The notes: generated by a model from the letters alone, not told the origin. A stretch of 64,000 nt of DNA from Chara braunii (GCA_003427395.1 BFEA01000076.1:2738101-2802100); one strand, 5' to 3'. Positions 45,144 to 57,476 are shown, counted from the first letter of the stretch. Made by a program: numbers and translations.

Positions 45144-46071
45144 GTCTAACAAATCTGGAGAGGCCCTTTGCTGTCAATTTCGTATTCGGGGTCTAGGCAG
45201 TTGCGACGCTCCAGTTGGTTGAAGGAAACAAAGGCCGCGCAACAAAGACATTCCAGGGCCTTCCAGGCCTTTCATGAAATGCAGGCCCTGGGCAAGAATC
45301 GCAGCCTCATACACAAACACTTGGGTGGCCCAACCGAACGAGGCCCAACCGCTGTCACAATGGCACAACCTCCTGGGGCCTACCGGAGGTTTCTGGGCAG
45401 AGGCCCAGGCCAGCCAGGCCACTGAGGCAAGCATGCTCTTTTCGTATAGGAAAGAGCTCGTTGCCTGGGCTCTTATTCAGGCACTTGCTAGATGATGCGG
45501 CAGTGTTGCTGAAGCACTTTTCTCGCGGGCTGCTGAGCGCTAAGGGCAATATGCTGCGCGCGTGCGGTCGTGCAGGAAGCAGGGCGCTGCTGAGGACAGC
45601 GCCATAGCCCAACCTCCATAGCTGGCTGGGGCTCAGACTACAGTGAGGCGCAAAGGTGGTCCTCGGGTGTACAAAGGGAAGACGTGGGTGTAAGTCAAGG
45701 GAGAGAGAGAGATGATGATGATGATGATGTGAGGGCACATACCTGGTATTGGCGATGGCCTGCATTGGGCGACATCTTCAAGTACTTCGTGGGCTGCTGA
45801 CGTCAGCAGTTGCATTGTCAACTAGTAGACAAACAGTAGTTGGGTAGGAAGTAGGCTGGGCGTCGACCGCCAAGTAGGGAGAAGGGCCTGGACACTTATG
45901 TTGGTGGTGGCGAAAGCAAGCTCTCATTGACGTTTGGTTTTCAGTGCTATTATTCTCGAGTGGTGTTATATTGGTGCAATGCTGCTTTCTGGACACTGTG
46001 ATACTCTTTGGCTTTCAATGTGATTGTTCATTCTGGATATTGTCATCTCGCTATTGCTCATTTTCCTTGCA
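45144..46071 (+). repeat. element C 3' LTR, second part
   Basis: Continues the LTR interrupted at 37092 and ends cgctattgctcattttccttgca, the terminal block of LTR B. It includes ggcagttgcgacgctccagttgg, gggcgtcgaccgcc (near 45866) and a (gat)n run at 45711. With 37023-37092 it makes an LTR of about 1.0 kb. A poly(A) run follows at 46104-46122. Confidence 0.85.
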
Positions 46072-46109
46072 CATATAATAAATTGGATAGATTGGAGCTT
46101 TTGAAAAAA

Positions 46110-47900
46110 AAAAAAAAAAAAAAACAACGTAATATTTTGGGCCATTAGATTTTGATCTTGACTTTGCATCTTTCTCGGATTATTCATTCCTCATTATGCC
46201 CCCATATTTTTCTTGGGACATCTTAAGTCCCCGACACTTGTTCCGTCCTAGTGCCCGACACTAGTCCTACTGGTGGTCCCGCCGGTCCCGATGCCAATTT
46301 GTGATTATTTTTATTTGACCGGTCCCCGACACTACTACTCACATCGTCCCAATTTTATTTTGGACACCCTTGTCCCCGATGATCCCAATTTCCTATGCTC
46401 CATGTGTCTAAAGTGTGCCAATTATTCTTGGTCGCGTGATCTTGTTCTCGCAGTCGCCGTTCATCGTCGTAATTTGGTCTTCATGCTTGGGGCTCTCTCT
46501 TCTAGCGCCTTGTGGTCGTCAAGGCTCAATTTCTCATAGCCCTTACACTCCCTTGTAATCCGTCACATCTCGGAGTGGAACCTACCTCCTTCATTTGTCT
46601 TGATTATTCAATATATTTTGTAACCGTTTCATCCTATGATGAATCTGGTCACAAAATGCATCTAAAACATGTGTTTTCTTTTGCTCTAGGTGTCTGTTTT
46701 TGTCCATTTTTGTCCCAACTGCATCTAGTCTTGATGTAGTCCTTGTTCAAGGCCCCTAGTCCTCCTTTAGGAAGGGCAAGGAGGCCATGATGTTGCGGCT
46801 TGCCCTTTTCAAACTCCCGCACATTCCTACCTCTCCCATTCTCCCTCTAGGCCCTTTTCTCCTCACCTTTTCTAACGGTTTTATTTCGGATCACACTAGG
46901 ACCTTATTTTCCAGTTTCAACGTCTCAGGGCCTTCCGTATTCAAGGCCCTTGTGATCTGTTGCATCCCCTTTGAGTCCCTTCTATTCCAAGGCCTAGAAG
47001 CCTCGAAATTGAGGCTTTCCTTTTCTTTTTCTAGTCCTTTTTGTTTTGGCTCCCAAGGTCACTTATTTTACAGGTTGTCCATGGCCTGGACACTTGTTTG
47101 TGGTACCTACTAGCCCTTTGTCTCTTCCTTACTTGGCCCATGGTCCTTAGGCTTTTCTCATGTCAAATTTAGATGGCCCCCTCGTCCATATGCTACGATC
47201 TCTCGGGCTGGCGTTAAGGCATTATTTTCTTTGGCGTTGTTGGCCCCCTTCTTCCTGCGGTGCTCAGCCTCTAGGTATTATTTTCCCAAGAAGGAGGGCC
47301 GCCTTTACTAATTTCTCGCAGCATTTTGTCGGTCGCGACTCCGTTGGTCTATTCGTGGTCCTAGGACTCTGGGGGTCTCGAGTCTCCGCTTGGGTCCTAC
47401 GCGTTGGCATATCCTGCCTTAGTCCATCATCCTTTGTGCCTCTCTTGCCTCCTCACTCCGAATTCCTCTCTCGTGCACATCTTAGCCATATATCATGTCT
47501 CAAGGGTCGGAATTTGATTCGGGAACCACAGGTCCCGACAATGTGATGCGGCGATATCGGCCACAAAGGAAGAGCGACAGACGGAACCCAGTGTCCCTTT
47601 TTGGAGGTTGGCGATGGTTGCTGCGGCTCCTAGGGCTCTGGCTGTCTCAAGTCTCCTCTTGGGTCCTAGGCGCTGGCAATCCTGCCTTGGTCCGTCATCC
47701 TTTGTGTCTCTCTTGCCTCCTCACAACGGATTCCTCTCTCGTGCACATTTGAGCCATATATCATGTCTCAAGGGTCGAGATTTGATTCGGGAACCACAGG
47801 TCTCGACAATGTGATGGGGCCACATCGGCCACAAAGGAAGAGCGACAGACGGGCCCCAGTGTCCCTTTTTGGAGGTTGGTGATGGTTGCTGCGGCAGGGT
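46110..47900. repeat. dispersed non-coding repeat X, copy 2, with 270-bp tandem end
   Basis: Matches copy 1 at 3900-6640 in several blocks (see there). Its last part is a tandem duplication: agccatatatcatgtctcaa occurs at 47482 and 47752, 270 bp apart, and a partial unit precedes it (47345-47481). Open frames at 47160-47546 and 47495-47814 are repeat-derived and share the same residues. No protein domain is recognisable. Confidence 0.7.
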
Positions 47901-48659
47901 CGCTCCGTGGTGATGTGGCCGCACACCGTTGCTTGGGGACACATGCGACTTTGCAGGGCCGAGTGTGTTACCGCCTATTGCTCAGCATGTAGGGACGACA
48001 GTACACGCTCCATACGCTCCAAAGGCGGTCGATCATTCTTTCGATCTTGACGAGTTCGCAGCATCCGCAGTACGACACGACAGAGGTTAGTCCCGAGCAT
48101 TTATACAGACTGACGGACATCGACCTCGACGAGTAGAGGAGGGTGAATGTGCACACGACTCGCTGGAAGCCTGGTTGGGTGATAGAGGATCGTAGAGGTG
48201 TGGATTGAGGGAGGTCGCAGTGGCTGGATGCCAACGACAGCGGGATGATGTTTGCATGGGGGTGGAGCAGGGAAGAGAGCGGGACCACGCATGCAGCACG
48301 AGTTTGCAGCAGGCTATGCGTCTAGCGGGGCGAGCAGACTCCATGACGGTTTGCACAGTCGAGTGCACGTGCCGTGCCTGCAGAGGGTGGTACGACGCTC
48401 GGGGAGTCTTAAGGGGCCGATGAATTGGGTATGCCGCCTGCCTCACGACGTTCAAATAGAGTCCTTGTAGTGAGCGCGAGGACAATTAGGGGGAAGAAGG
48501 GACGCCGTGTCACCATTGAGCATGATGATCCCTCCGAGTGGGGGGAGGATGAGGATTACGAAGAGATCGCGCACTCAATCAGCATCATATACAGTCTTGA
48601 TTTTTTTTTTGTGCATTAAGATATTGTCCCTAGCAGATATTGTGTAGCATCGTGTTTGT
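47901..48659. other. unassigned DNA
   Basis: No domain or repeat partner was found in the window. Overlapping short frames on both strands at 48087-48485 suggest GC-rich non-coding DNA. A frame at 48425-48619 has an acidic stretch (SEWGEDEDYEE) but no other support. Confidence 0.35.
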
Positions 48660-48776
48660 AGCATAGTTGCGGCGCACCTCAGTGCGCGGATTTGCGCACG
48701 AATTGCGCACCGCACAGCGCACCGAAGCGCAGCGCACTGGAAAAATTAGGTCCACAAAAAAAAAAAAAAAAAGCAG
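48660..48776 (+). repeat. GCGCAC-rich segment with poly(A) tail
   Basis: gcgcac or its reverse complement gtgcgc occurs many times within 75 bp (48670-48740), followed by an A18 run at 48757-48774. A counterpart in opposite orientation lies at 50640-50795. The poly(A) end suggests a retroposed transcript or SINE-like unit. Confidence 0.6.
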
Positions 48777-49300
48777 GTGTTTTGTAATTTCTTAGGGCCC
48801 CCAACTCGGCAAAAATGTCAAACTCACCGCGCGAGCTCAGAAACCGGCCGCGCCCCAAGCTCGAAACTTTCTTTTGGGTAAGGGCTGCCAAATTTCAATT
48901 TCCGCAGGCCCTTCCCCCTAAAGTTTCAGAATGGCGAAGCATAAAGTACTTCAAAAATAGGGCTCATTCCATTTTTTTTTTTAGGCGGGGTATGAAAGAT
49001 GTTCCACCCGCTCCCTTATGCAAATCCCACACAGTGGTGGGGTAAGTTCGCAAAAAGGGGCAGTCGCCTGATAACGACCGGCCCCGCGAATCTTCGCAGA
49101 GATCACAAGTTACATTTTCTATGGCCAGCCGACCACCAATATATGCTGAAGATTGGCGTTCATGTCTGCATGTTGGCAGTTATGGGTTAGGATGAAGACG
49201 CCCGTGGCTATCTCGTTTTCTTGTTTTTGTTTTCTTACGAATACGTCCAGTGGGGCCTGCTCCACTACTCACCAAATGCAGAAAAAACATAGCATATGGC
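48777..49300. other. unassigned DNA with one arm of an inverted repeat
   Basis: No gene is seen. At about 49128-49190 the sequence ccgaccaccaatatatg...gcagttatgggtt matches the reverse complement of 50385-50445. Confidence 0.45.
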
Positions 49301-50293
49301 GGTTCCTTTGACTGTCAATTTCATATTTCGGGTCCAGGCAGTTGCGACGCGCCAGTTAGTTGAGTGAAACACAGGCCGAGCAGCCAAGACATTTCCACAG
49401 CCTTTTGGGCCTTTCTGAAGCACGCAGGCCCTGGACGAGAAACGCAGCCTCCTACACTGACAGTTGGGAGGCCCAACCAACAGAGGCCCAGTAGCTGCAA
49501 AGTAGCATGCAACATCCTGGGGCCTATCGGAAGCTTCTGGGCCCAGGCCAAGTCCAGCCAGGCTGCGAAGCAGGCAGGCTCTTTCCATATAGGAAAGAGC
49601 TCGCCACTCGGAGTCTCATTCAGGCACTCGCATGCTAGCGGCAGCGCTGCTGGAGCAAAGGCTCGTGGGCTGCTGCTGGCGATGAGAGGCGAGGTGCAGC
49701 ACGTGCGGTCGTGCAGGGAAGAAGGGCGCTGCTGAGGGCAGCGCCATAGCCCAGCAACCATAGCTGGTGGGCTTGGACTACAGTGAGGCGCATGAGTGGT
49801 CTTCGGGTGTACGGGAGGAAGACGTGGGTGTAAAGTCAGGGAAGGGTACAGGATGATGATGATGATGGTGTGAGGGCACATACCTTGTATTGGCAATGGT
49901 CTGCATTTGGGCGACATCTTCAAGTACTTCGGGTTGCCGCTGATGTCAACAGTTGCATTGTCAATTAGTAGGCTAATCGTAGCTGTGTAGGAGTAGGCTG
50001 GGCGCTGAGCGCCAAGTAGGAGAGTGAAGGGACTGGACTCTCGTGTTGGTGAGGAGAAAGAAAGCTCTCCGTGACATTGGTTTTCAGTACTACGAACTTC
50101 CATTGGTGTATTATTGGTGCAATGCTGCTCTCTGGACACGGTGTAACTATCTGGCTTTCAATGTGATTGTGTAATCTGGATTTGTCATCTCGCTGTAAAG
50201 CGATGCTTGAAAAAATAGGAAAAAGTATCATTGTAGTGATTAATATTTCTCTAGCTAGCGAGCCTACGACCTTTGCTACTCATTTTCCTTGCA
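49300..50293 (+). repeat. chromovirus solo LTR or LTR fragment
   Basis: Same family as the LTRs of B and C: tgtcaatttcatatttcggg, ggcagttgcgacgcgccagtt, gggcgctgagcgcc (near 50008), and the end ctcattttccttgca at 50293. The first 95 bp or so are missing. Near its end an insertion of about 80 bp (50193-50272) splits the terminal block after catctcgct. No element body is attached on either side. The minus-strand frame 50139-49321 is a by-product. Confidence 0.8.
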
Positions 50294-50578
50294 GAAGATT
50301 CATTCTACTAATATTATATACATTTGGTGAGTGGTGGAGGGAGGCCCTGAGAATCACGTGGAGACACGAACAGGGTCTAGCTGAACTGGTGACCCATAAC
50401 TTTTGACCTACAGCTGTGAACTCGAATCCACAACATATATTGGTGGTCTGCCCCCGTGTTTTTCGTGCACGACGAGGCCATCCTTCTCAGTGAGCCCTCA
50501 ATAGCTCCCCATGCCTTGTAGGAGCCATTCGTGGTACCTGCAGGGGCTCTCGAATTGACATAAATGGGGACCGTTTTT

Positions 50579-50618
<40 letters not shown>

Positions 50619-50795
50619 GCCCTATCTTTTTTTTTTCCTTTTTTTTTTTTTTTTTTGTTTTATTGCGCACATAGCGCACCTTCCTCTGCGCGTTCACCAC
50701 GCACAGCGGACCGTAGTGCGCGCTCTGTCATTCGAGCGCACAACACAGTGCGCACCGCCCCACACCACATTGCGCACTCGTGCGCCTCGACTATG
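50579..50795 (-). repeat. (TC)n, poly(T) and GCGCAC-rich segment
   Basis: (tc)n at 50579-50614, T runs to 50661, then a GCGCAC cluster to about 50790. Read on the minus strand it is a GCGCAC-rich segment ending in poly(A), like 48660-48776 but inverted. Confidence 0.7.
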
Positions 50796-50904
50796 GTTTG
50801 TAGCGATGTTGATGGAGAGAGATTTTCATACTTTGACATGCGCAGATCTATTTTGTGAGCACTTGTCTTGTCACTCCCTTTCTTTTTTCGGTGTTTCTTT
50901 TGTA

Positions 50905-52016
50905 TGCAAGGAATATGAGCGACCAAGTTTGTAAAATCACGCAGAAGTCCAGACAGTCATGTACCAAGCAGAGTGCATAAATGCACCAAGATTCCATCCA
51001 CGTAAGAGCGATACAATGAACTCGTGAGCCAATGTCCAGGCCCTCATGCCACACCAAGGCATTATCCAATGTCAATCCTAGTGTATGGCGCCCAGCGCCC
51101 AGCCTATCTATCCTATCTACATTCATGCAACAGGATCACTTCGCCGTTGAAGACCAATGTATATGACGTTGACACCAATGCCGACCTCCCACATACACCT
51201 GGTACTTTCTCTCTTCTCCCCTCATCAAACCTTGTCCTCCCACTCATGCGCCTCCTCCCTGAAGACCACCGTCGCCCATCACTTGCCCACGCCCCTGCAG
51301 CCCGCCCATGGACCCTAAGCGCTCCGCTGCCTTGCAGCACCCCACTTCACCTCATACTGCCCGCATGCGCCCCAGCCAGCAGCGCTAACGCAAACACTTG
51401 CACAGTGATGCAGCAGCGTGTCCACACTGCCTGCAACAGCCAGAATGCCTTCCCCTGGTCGACCTCCTCCCTACATGGGAGTAGCTGCCCTGTTGGGCTG
51501 CCTGGGCCTGGCCGAGGAAATTTCCCGTAAGGGTTATTGCTTATTCTACTTGTAGCCAATTAGGTTATGCGCCCAGGCCCATTCCTCCAGTTATGGGCCT
51601 GCGCCCTCTTCGGTTGGGCACCTCTAGGATGCCTCTAGGCTCCAAGGGTCTGCCGTGTTTTCATTGGCCTGCGGGGTAGGTGTGACGACAATGCTGCATT
51701 CCCATTGGCCCACGGCCACTTCATGATGTGTCGGCCTTACACTGCGTGGGCCCGGGGGGCAACCACCTGCGGCCTAGGCTCAACTGCTTGGCGCAGCTGC
51801 TGCTTCTGGAAAGAGCCCAAAGAGAAGCCCATGTTGCACTTCAACCAACTGGCGTGCTGCAACTGTCTCATACCCACAATGGAAAATGCTGAGATAAGGG
51901 CCCCTCGTGGATATCCAGGCCCGCCTTCCCCTCGTGCGGGCACGAGGCTTGTTGGGGGGACACAATCCAAAACATGTGCATGTTGGCTCGGGCCTGATGA
52001 GGAGATATTCCTCACA
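50905..52016 (-). repeat. element D 3' LTR (1.11 kb)
   Basis: The minus strand starts TGTGAGGAATATC after the polypurine tract and ends with the reverse complement of tgcaaggaatatgagcga at 50905, the terminal block of this LTR family. It contains gacagttgcagcacgccagt, matching the LTRs of B and C. Confidence 0.82.
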
Positions 52017-52058
52017 TTCCATCCCCCTCTTAGGTTCGAAAGTCCGCTGAGATGCTTC

Positions 52059-55000
52059 TTAAGCAGGAGCCTTCCCCTTCAACCTCCTTTCATAGTCTGC
52101 CACAATTTGAGGGGCGGTTTCAACCAGTTCCTCTCTTGTGAACCATCGGTCTTTTTTTGGATCCGTGTGATGCATGAATCTGACCAGGTATTCCCTCTTG
52201 GGTTTCANCAGTCTTTCTCTACCCATAGGCTTGGAAACACTCATGTCTTTATGCTCCAAAATATCGTCGACGTCCACGTGGCCATCCATGGTTGGGGGCA
52301 GCAATGATCTCCTTNATGGGAACTGTTGTGTCTCAGCGAAAGGTGCAAGCTTTGAGGCGTGAAACACAGGGTAGGTGCGTCGGTGACTAGGGATACGAAT
52401 AACGTGCGAGGGACCGTCCAAATCATTACCCACCATATCTAAGACTTCCCAAGGACCAAAGTACTGCGGCTGTAGTTTTCTAGAGATGCTGAATTCTTGT
52501 CCTGGTTCACTGGCCTTGACCCAGACATGTTCCCTTACTTGAAATGTGGANTGTTGTCGATGTTTGTTCTCAGAAGCAATCATTGCTTCTTGAGATTTCT
52601 TGATGTGCTCGACAGCCTGCTGCAACAACTTANCATACANAACACCGAATTATATGGTGCCGAAAGTTGCAGCAGATCGGTTTTCANGCANGAGGAAGTC
52701 TAGAGCAAATTTAGGCTTCCACCCGAGATGCAGCTGATTCGNACTTNCGCCGNTGGTGTTGTGTACANCATTGTTGTACAGATTGGTGATGAGAGTTAAC
52801 TTCTCATCCCAGTCATCCTNGATGGGCTTAATGTAATGCCGCAGCAGATGCTGCACCACANNGTTCATCTGTNCACCTTGACCGTTGGCTTCGGGGTGNT
52901 TCCCTAAAGTCATTTGGAGTTGGCTGCCCATCTGTTCAGCANCCTTCTTCCACATCTCGTTGGTGAAACAGACATCTCNGTCACTAACGATAGTCTTTNG
53001 CAGTCCAAAGTCAAGCACCCAGTTATCCATAAATAACTNNATGACGTGTTCANTTCTTTCAGTNTCTAGCNTGNCAATNAGTCTGGNGTACTTAGTAAAC
53101 CNATCAACTATGNTGAAGATATGCCTNTTNCCACTCTTGCTGGTCACGAGGGTATCCATGAAGTCCATGGAGATGCTCTGTCTNGGACCAGCAGGAATGG
53201 GCAAGGGCTTGAGTAACCCAAGNGNAGCTCGAGTTCGCGGCTTGTCTCGCTTACAGACTTGANAAGTCTGTACGTACTGCTTGGCTTCATCTAGCATACC
53301 AAGCCACTACAATCGTTGTACCAGATTTGCAATAGTCTTTTTATAACCAAAATGACCAATTGTGTCATCACGCTCACCTAAAACTAAACTACATAAAATC
53401 TCACTAGATGGGACAACTAATCTCTTAAATCCNGCCTTTTCAAGAAANAGTAACCCATCCACCATGAAAAATTNATATGACNTGGCCTTATCTTTTGCCT
53501 CAAGTTTGCGCATGANNTCCATCGTGANGGGGGCTTCCTTGTAGTCTTCCATCAAGGATCGAGTTACATCATCGGATAAGCCACACTCGGTAATCAACGC
53601 ACCTAGGTAGTCTGCCCTACGTGACAGTGCATCAGCAACTTTAATGTACTCTCCCTTCACGGAATCTAGTTTGAAGTCATATTGGTGTATAACTTCAATC
53701 CAACGTTTGACTGGGTCAGTGAGGACACTTTGTGTCTTGATCCACTTGAGTGTTTGATGGTCAATTCTCAAGCAAAAGAACCTTCCCAGCAGATAATGTC
53801 TCCAACGAATAAGTGTTTTGTACAGGGTGTAGAGTTCACGTTCATAGGTGGACTTCACCAACTTCTTCGATGGCATCTTCTTACTCATGTACTCGATCGG
53901 CCTTAACTTCTTCCCTTCCTATTGGGCCAGCATTGTACCAATGCCATATTGGCTTGCGTCAGTGGTCACAACAAATAGCCTCTAAGGATCGGGAACCATG
54001 AGAACCTCATGGTGCATGACAGCATGCTTCAAACGCTTGAAGGCTGCTTCACACTCGTCGGTCCATTCCCATGGTATGTCAACGCGAGTTGGATCAGTCA
54101 AAGGGGAGGCCACTGTGCTACAGTTCTTCACAAAGTTGCGATAGTAGTCGGTCATCCCTAAGAAAGATCTGACCTCGGTCACAGACTGAGGGCGTGGTCA
54201 GTCACGAATGCTAGCCACCTTGGCATCTTTGGGCCTCATCCCTTCCGCGGATACCTCATGACCCAAGTACAAGATTTTAGCGCAACCAAATTCACATTTC
54301 TCGAAATTTATCTTGTGTGTTGTCGCAGGAGTGAGGGAATTGTCTGTACATGTTAGGCATGCTCCTCTACGGTTCTATTGAAGATAAGAATGTCGTCGAG
54401 GTACACGACGATAAACTTATCCGAGTAGTCATGTAATATCCTATTCATGGCGTGCTGTAATGAACTCGGCGCATTGCAAAGGCCAAAGGGCATCACCACA
54501 AACTAGTACAGACCATACCTGGTCTTAAATGTGGTTTTGTGTTGGTCATTTTTTCTAATGACAATTTGATGGTAGCCGGATTTTAAGTCTATCTTGGTAA
54601 GGCACTTACACCCCTGCACCCTATCCAATAGGTCGTTGATGCGCAGTCGAGACTCTGCGTTCTTAACACTGATGGCATTGAGGCCTCTATAATCAATGCA
54701 CATCCTCAGTGTTCCCCCTTCTTCGGGACAAATAAGACTGGTGAGCCGAAGGGGGACGTGCTAGGTCGTATCCAACTTCTTTATGTGAGCTCTTTCAGTT
54801 GTTGTCGAAGTTTCATCTAACTCGGTCGGTGCCATCCTATAGATTCGTCCTTTGGATATCTTGCTCCCTGGAATTACCTCTATAGTATGGACAACCTCCC
54901 TATCCACTGCTCCAGAAGGCTCCTCAAACAAATCACAGTACCTTGCGACAACACTTTCTATCTCTAGGGGGGGTTAACGGCCTCCCCTTTCTCAGAGACA

Positions 55001-55630
55001 AAAACTTTGTACATAACCTTCTCTTGGTTATGTTTATAATAATTATAAAACGATACTGCACACAAGCACCCGTAGGACTCAACTAACCTGCTAGCCTTGT
55101 ACCGAGTTAGCCTAACGGTTCTCCCATTTGCCAACTCATGCCTTAGCACTTTCTTGTCCCAGTCAAACTAGGGCTTGACAAGGTCGAGGTAGTGCATTCC
55201 TAACAACATATCAAATGGTAAGTCGTCGCTGACTAGAAACGAAATCTTATGATTTAGTTCCTCACCTCCAGAAGAGAAGGTGCAGACCACGTCCTTGACA
55301 TGGTCCTCTACCAACATGCACTCTTTGTTGGCCACGGTAGATGCTACTGGTTTACTTAGGCGCTGCACCCGGTCCTCTAGGCGCAGTCTATCAACGGAAT
55401 CGCGACTTATGAAGTTCCGTGTGGAGCCGATTTCTACGAAGGCACCATACTTGCGGCCACCTACACCAACTTCCACTATGAAATGCTCCCCTCTCGGGCC
55501 TTGACTTAGTGTCACCCAAGACCCATGAGGGTCCCTTGCCAACCACTCGGTTTGTATGTCCTCTAAGGCCTCAGACACATCCAACGAACAAAGTAACTTT
55601 GGGTCAGGATGCGTCGCGGGGTGACTCAAT
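52059..55630 (-). pseudogene. element D pol
   Basis: Pre-protease and protease at 55629-55168 with the active-site box VEIGSTRNFIS (Asp replaced by Glu) and [25 protein letters not shown] (54703), [13 protein letters not shown], a TAG after TRYGLY (54500; relatives have Glu), MPFGLCNAP and an intact YLDDILIF (near 54400), then frameshifts. RNase H (54182-53307) has LKWIKTQSVL and VADALSRRADYLG. Integrase (53297-52650) has CQVCKRDKPRT-like residues, SMDFMDT, SDxDVCF and HPEANGQ, with X at ambiguous bases. GPWEVLDMVG, YPVFHASKLAPF and a chromodomain-like end (YLVRFMHHTDPKKDRWF) occupy 52628-52059. Confidence 0.88.
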
Positions 55631-57476
55631 AGTCAATAGCTTCGGCCAACTCTTGAAGTGGGGAGGGTACATCGCCCACTTCATCAACAGAGGTCATAGA
55701 AGCCCCACCATGGGAAGAAGAATCCCCCAAACCACCTTTGGGAGGCATCTTCTGTGATGCCTTCGCGTTCTTGCATCTAAACTGCTGATGGCCGTACTCA
55801 CCGCAATTTACGCAAGCCCCTCGCAAATAGCGGTCTCGCCACACATACTGATCGAAACCCGCCCTCACCCAAGTCGGAGTCTTGTTTGGGTTTTGGGTCT
55901 GCCCCCAACTCTTCTGTTGACCGCCCTTGCCGCCGCCACTTGCCTTAACTTTTACTAACGAGGCGAGGTTGCTACCCTCAACACTATCCTCACTTCCAAA
56001 CTCCGTCTCGTCAACTAGATCAGAATAATCGTCTATCTCGGTTTGATTCCCATCGGAATCAACCATCATCAATCGACTACCTTTCTTTTTCCACTCTTTC
56101 CATCCGTAGAGGGGGTTGGGCTCCTCCTAGCCTAACCTCAAAGTCTAGGGCCTTCTTTCTGAAGGAGTCTAGAGTATGATATTCGATGACCAGCAAGTTC
56201 TTGACGTCTGCGGGAAGACATCTCAAGAACATGGTCATCAAGACCTGCGGATCGTAGCCTACACCAGCGACGACATTGAGGCGCTCCACGACAGAGGTAA
56301 GTTCTCGCGCGGACATGGTACTGTTTCGTATCAGGCCGGGTCAACTCATAAGTGGCCTGCTGGGCATGCTGAGGGTTGTGCCATTGCGTCTCTACCAATT
56401 CCATGAAGCTTTCTAAAGCTTGGGTTTTAGCCCAATCGTTCATACGCCTGCCGAACCCTTTTGAGGGTACCAATCCATCTAGCCATCGCGCTGCCGATCC
56501 CTCAAGATATGAGTTGACACTGATCACCTCTTCCTCTAACAGCGTCATCTTTGCCCTTACTCACACCGGCATCGTTCTCAACCAAGTGTCGAGAGCCTAA
56601 TCCTTCTTATCAACTGAGAAGGTTGAGGGTGGTTTCAGCGGAGTCTTGAGGTAGCAAGGCTGTTGTTGACCCACTGGTGGGACCGGCTGCTGTGTAGATC
56701 CAGCCGCTGGACCTGAAGACAAAGAAGCAACAATCTGCGCTGATGCTGCTGATGTACCGCTTGGTGAACTGCTAAACTGGCGTGTAGTGGGACCTGTCAT
56801 CACCGGTGAGGAGATCCGTGATGGAAAAGTTGGAGATGTGAAAGCCCTTGCCATCCCCTGCATGGCACTCCATATCTAGTCACGGGTATCCTAGATAACA
56901 TCCAGTTTGTTGTCCATGTAAGCATGCATGGACAGTAGACCAACCTTGAGGACTCGACCTTGGTCATCAAGGACTGCGTCATCCTTGTACAACAACTTTG
57001 TCTGCCCTCCTAGTCTAGCTTTCCGAGTTCTAATCTTTGTTTCTGTTTTGGTAGCTTCTCTAAGTTCCTTCTCTAACCGTAAGCGGATCAAACTACTTAT
57101 TGGAGTTCAATGGCCTCCCTAACGTGTGGAGGTGGCGAGCTATACTGCGAGCCCGCCATCAGACTAGAAGAAAATTTTGATCCCACTCCACAAGACGTGG
57201 ACTGCAAGCTGGTCGGCATTCCTAATGTTTGTTGACCTAAAGAGGTCGCTGCCGATGTAGCCATTGCTACCGCGCTAGGTGCTATGGCCGCTAACACTTG
57301 CTCCGCAGCTGCCGCTGCCTCTCTAGCAGGCTCGAAATGTCGATCCCTTGGTTCGGCCCTAAAACCTTCTCTCGTCCTCCGGTAGCAGAACCTGAAACAC
57401 TACCGGTATCCTTCTTGTATCTCACCGTGTTTCTTTTGTCGTCAGTTGTGCCTTCACCACTATCTGAACGAATCAT
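55626..57476 (-). pseudogene. element D gag
   Basis: The start at 57476 (MIRSDSGEGTTDDKRN) matches the gag starts of B and E. Successive frames 57297-57097, 57091-56891 and 56863-56597 give an Ala-rich part, a basic coil (RLRLEKELREATKTE) and a Ser/Pro/Gln linker. The capsid core (LEEEVISVNSYLEGSAARWLDGLVPSKGFGRR...WHNPQHAQQ) is in 56548-56138 and shifts into 56316-56077. The last frame, 56072-55626, has an acidic linker and an intact knuckle, CVNCGEYGHQQFRC, and continues without a stop into VPSPLQELAEAID of pol. So here gag and pol share one frame. At the position where B and E have TAG, D has sense codons. Confidence 0.87.

Larger units (their letters stand above)
32875..46071 (+). mobile_element. 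element C: Ty3/gypsy chromovirus broken by G and F
   Basis: Starts inside gag at the G junction (32875), runs through pol to 37010, has a polypurine tract (37008-37022) and the first 70 bp of its 3' LTR (37023-37092). Solo LTR F follows, then the rest of the 3' LTR (45144-46071). Joining the two LTR parts gives an unbroken alignment with LTR B (cctaagtgaaggc-gg then gtctaac...aggcccttt). The 5' LTR, leader and N-terminal gag are not in the window. C is closest to element E. Confidence 0.85.
50905..57476 (-). mobile_element. element D: Ty3/gypsy chromovirus
   Basis: Minus strand: gag from 57476, zinc knuckle, protease, RT, RNase H, integrase, chromodomain-like end (52059), polypurine tract (aagagggggatggaa, 52031-52017) and 3' LTR 52016-50905. 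No 5' LTR is present; its leader meets the leader of element E somewhere between 57480 and 57690, head to head. The RNase H to chromodomain part (52200-53530) contains many single ambiguous bases, as if several copies had been collapsed. Confidence 0.9.

Noticed and set aside
49321-50139. 272-codon frame on the minus strand
   Set aside because: Antisense to an LTR; related LTRs at 19463 and 45144 do not keep it open.
51705-52307. 200-codon plus-strand frame
   Set aside because: Antisense to the LTR and pol end of element D and crosses their boundary; no domain.
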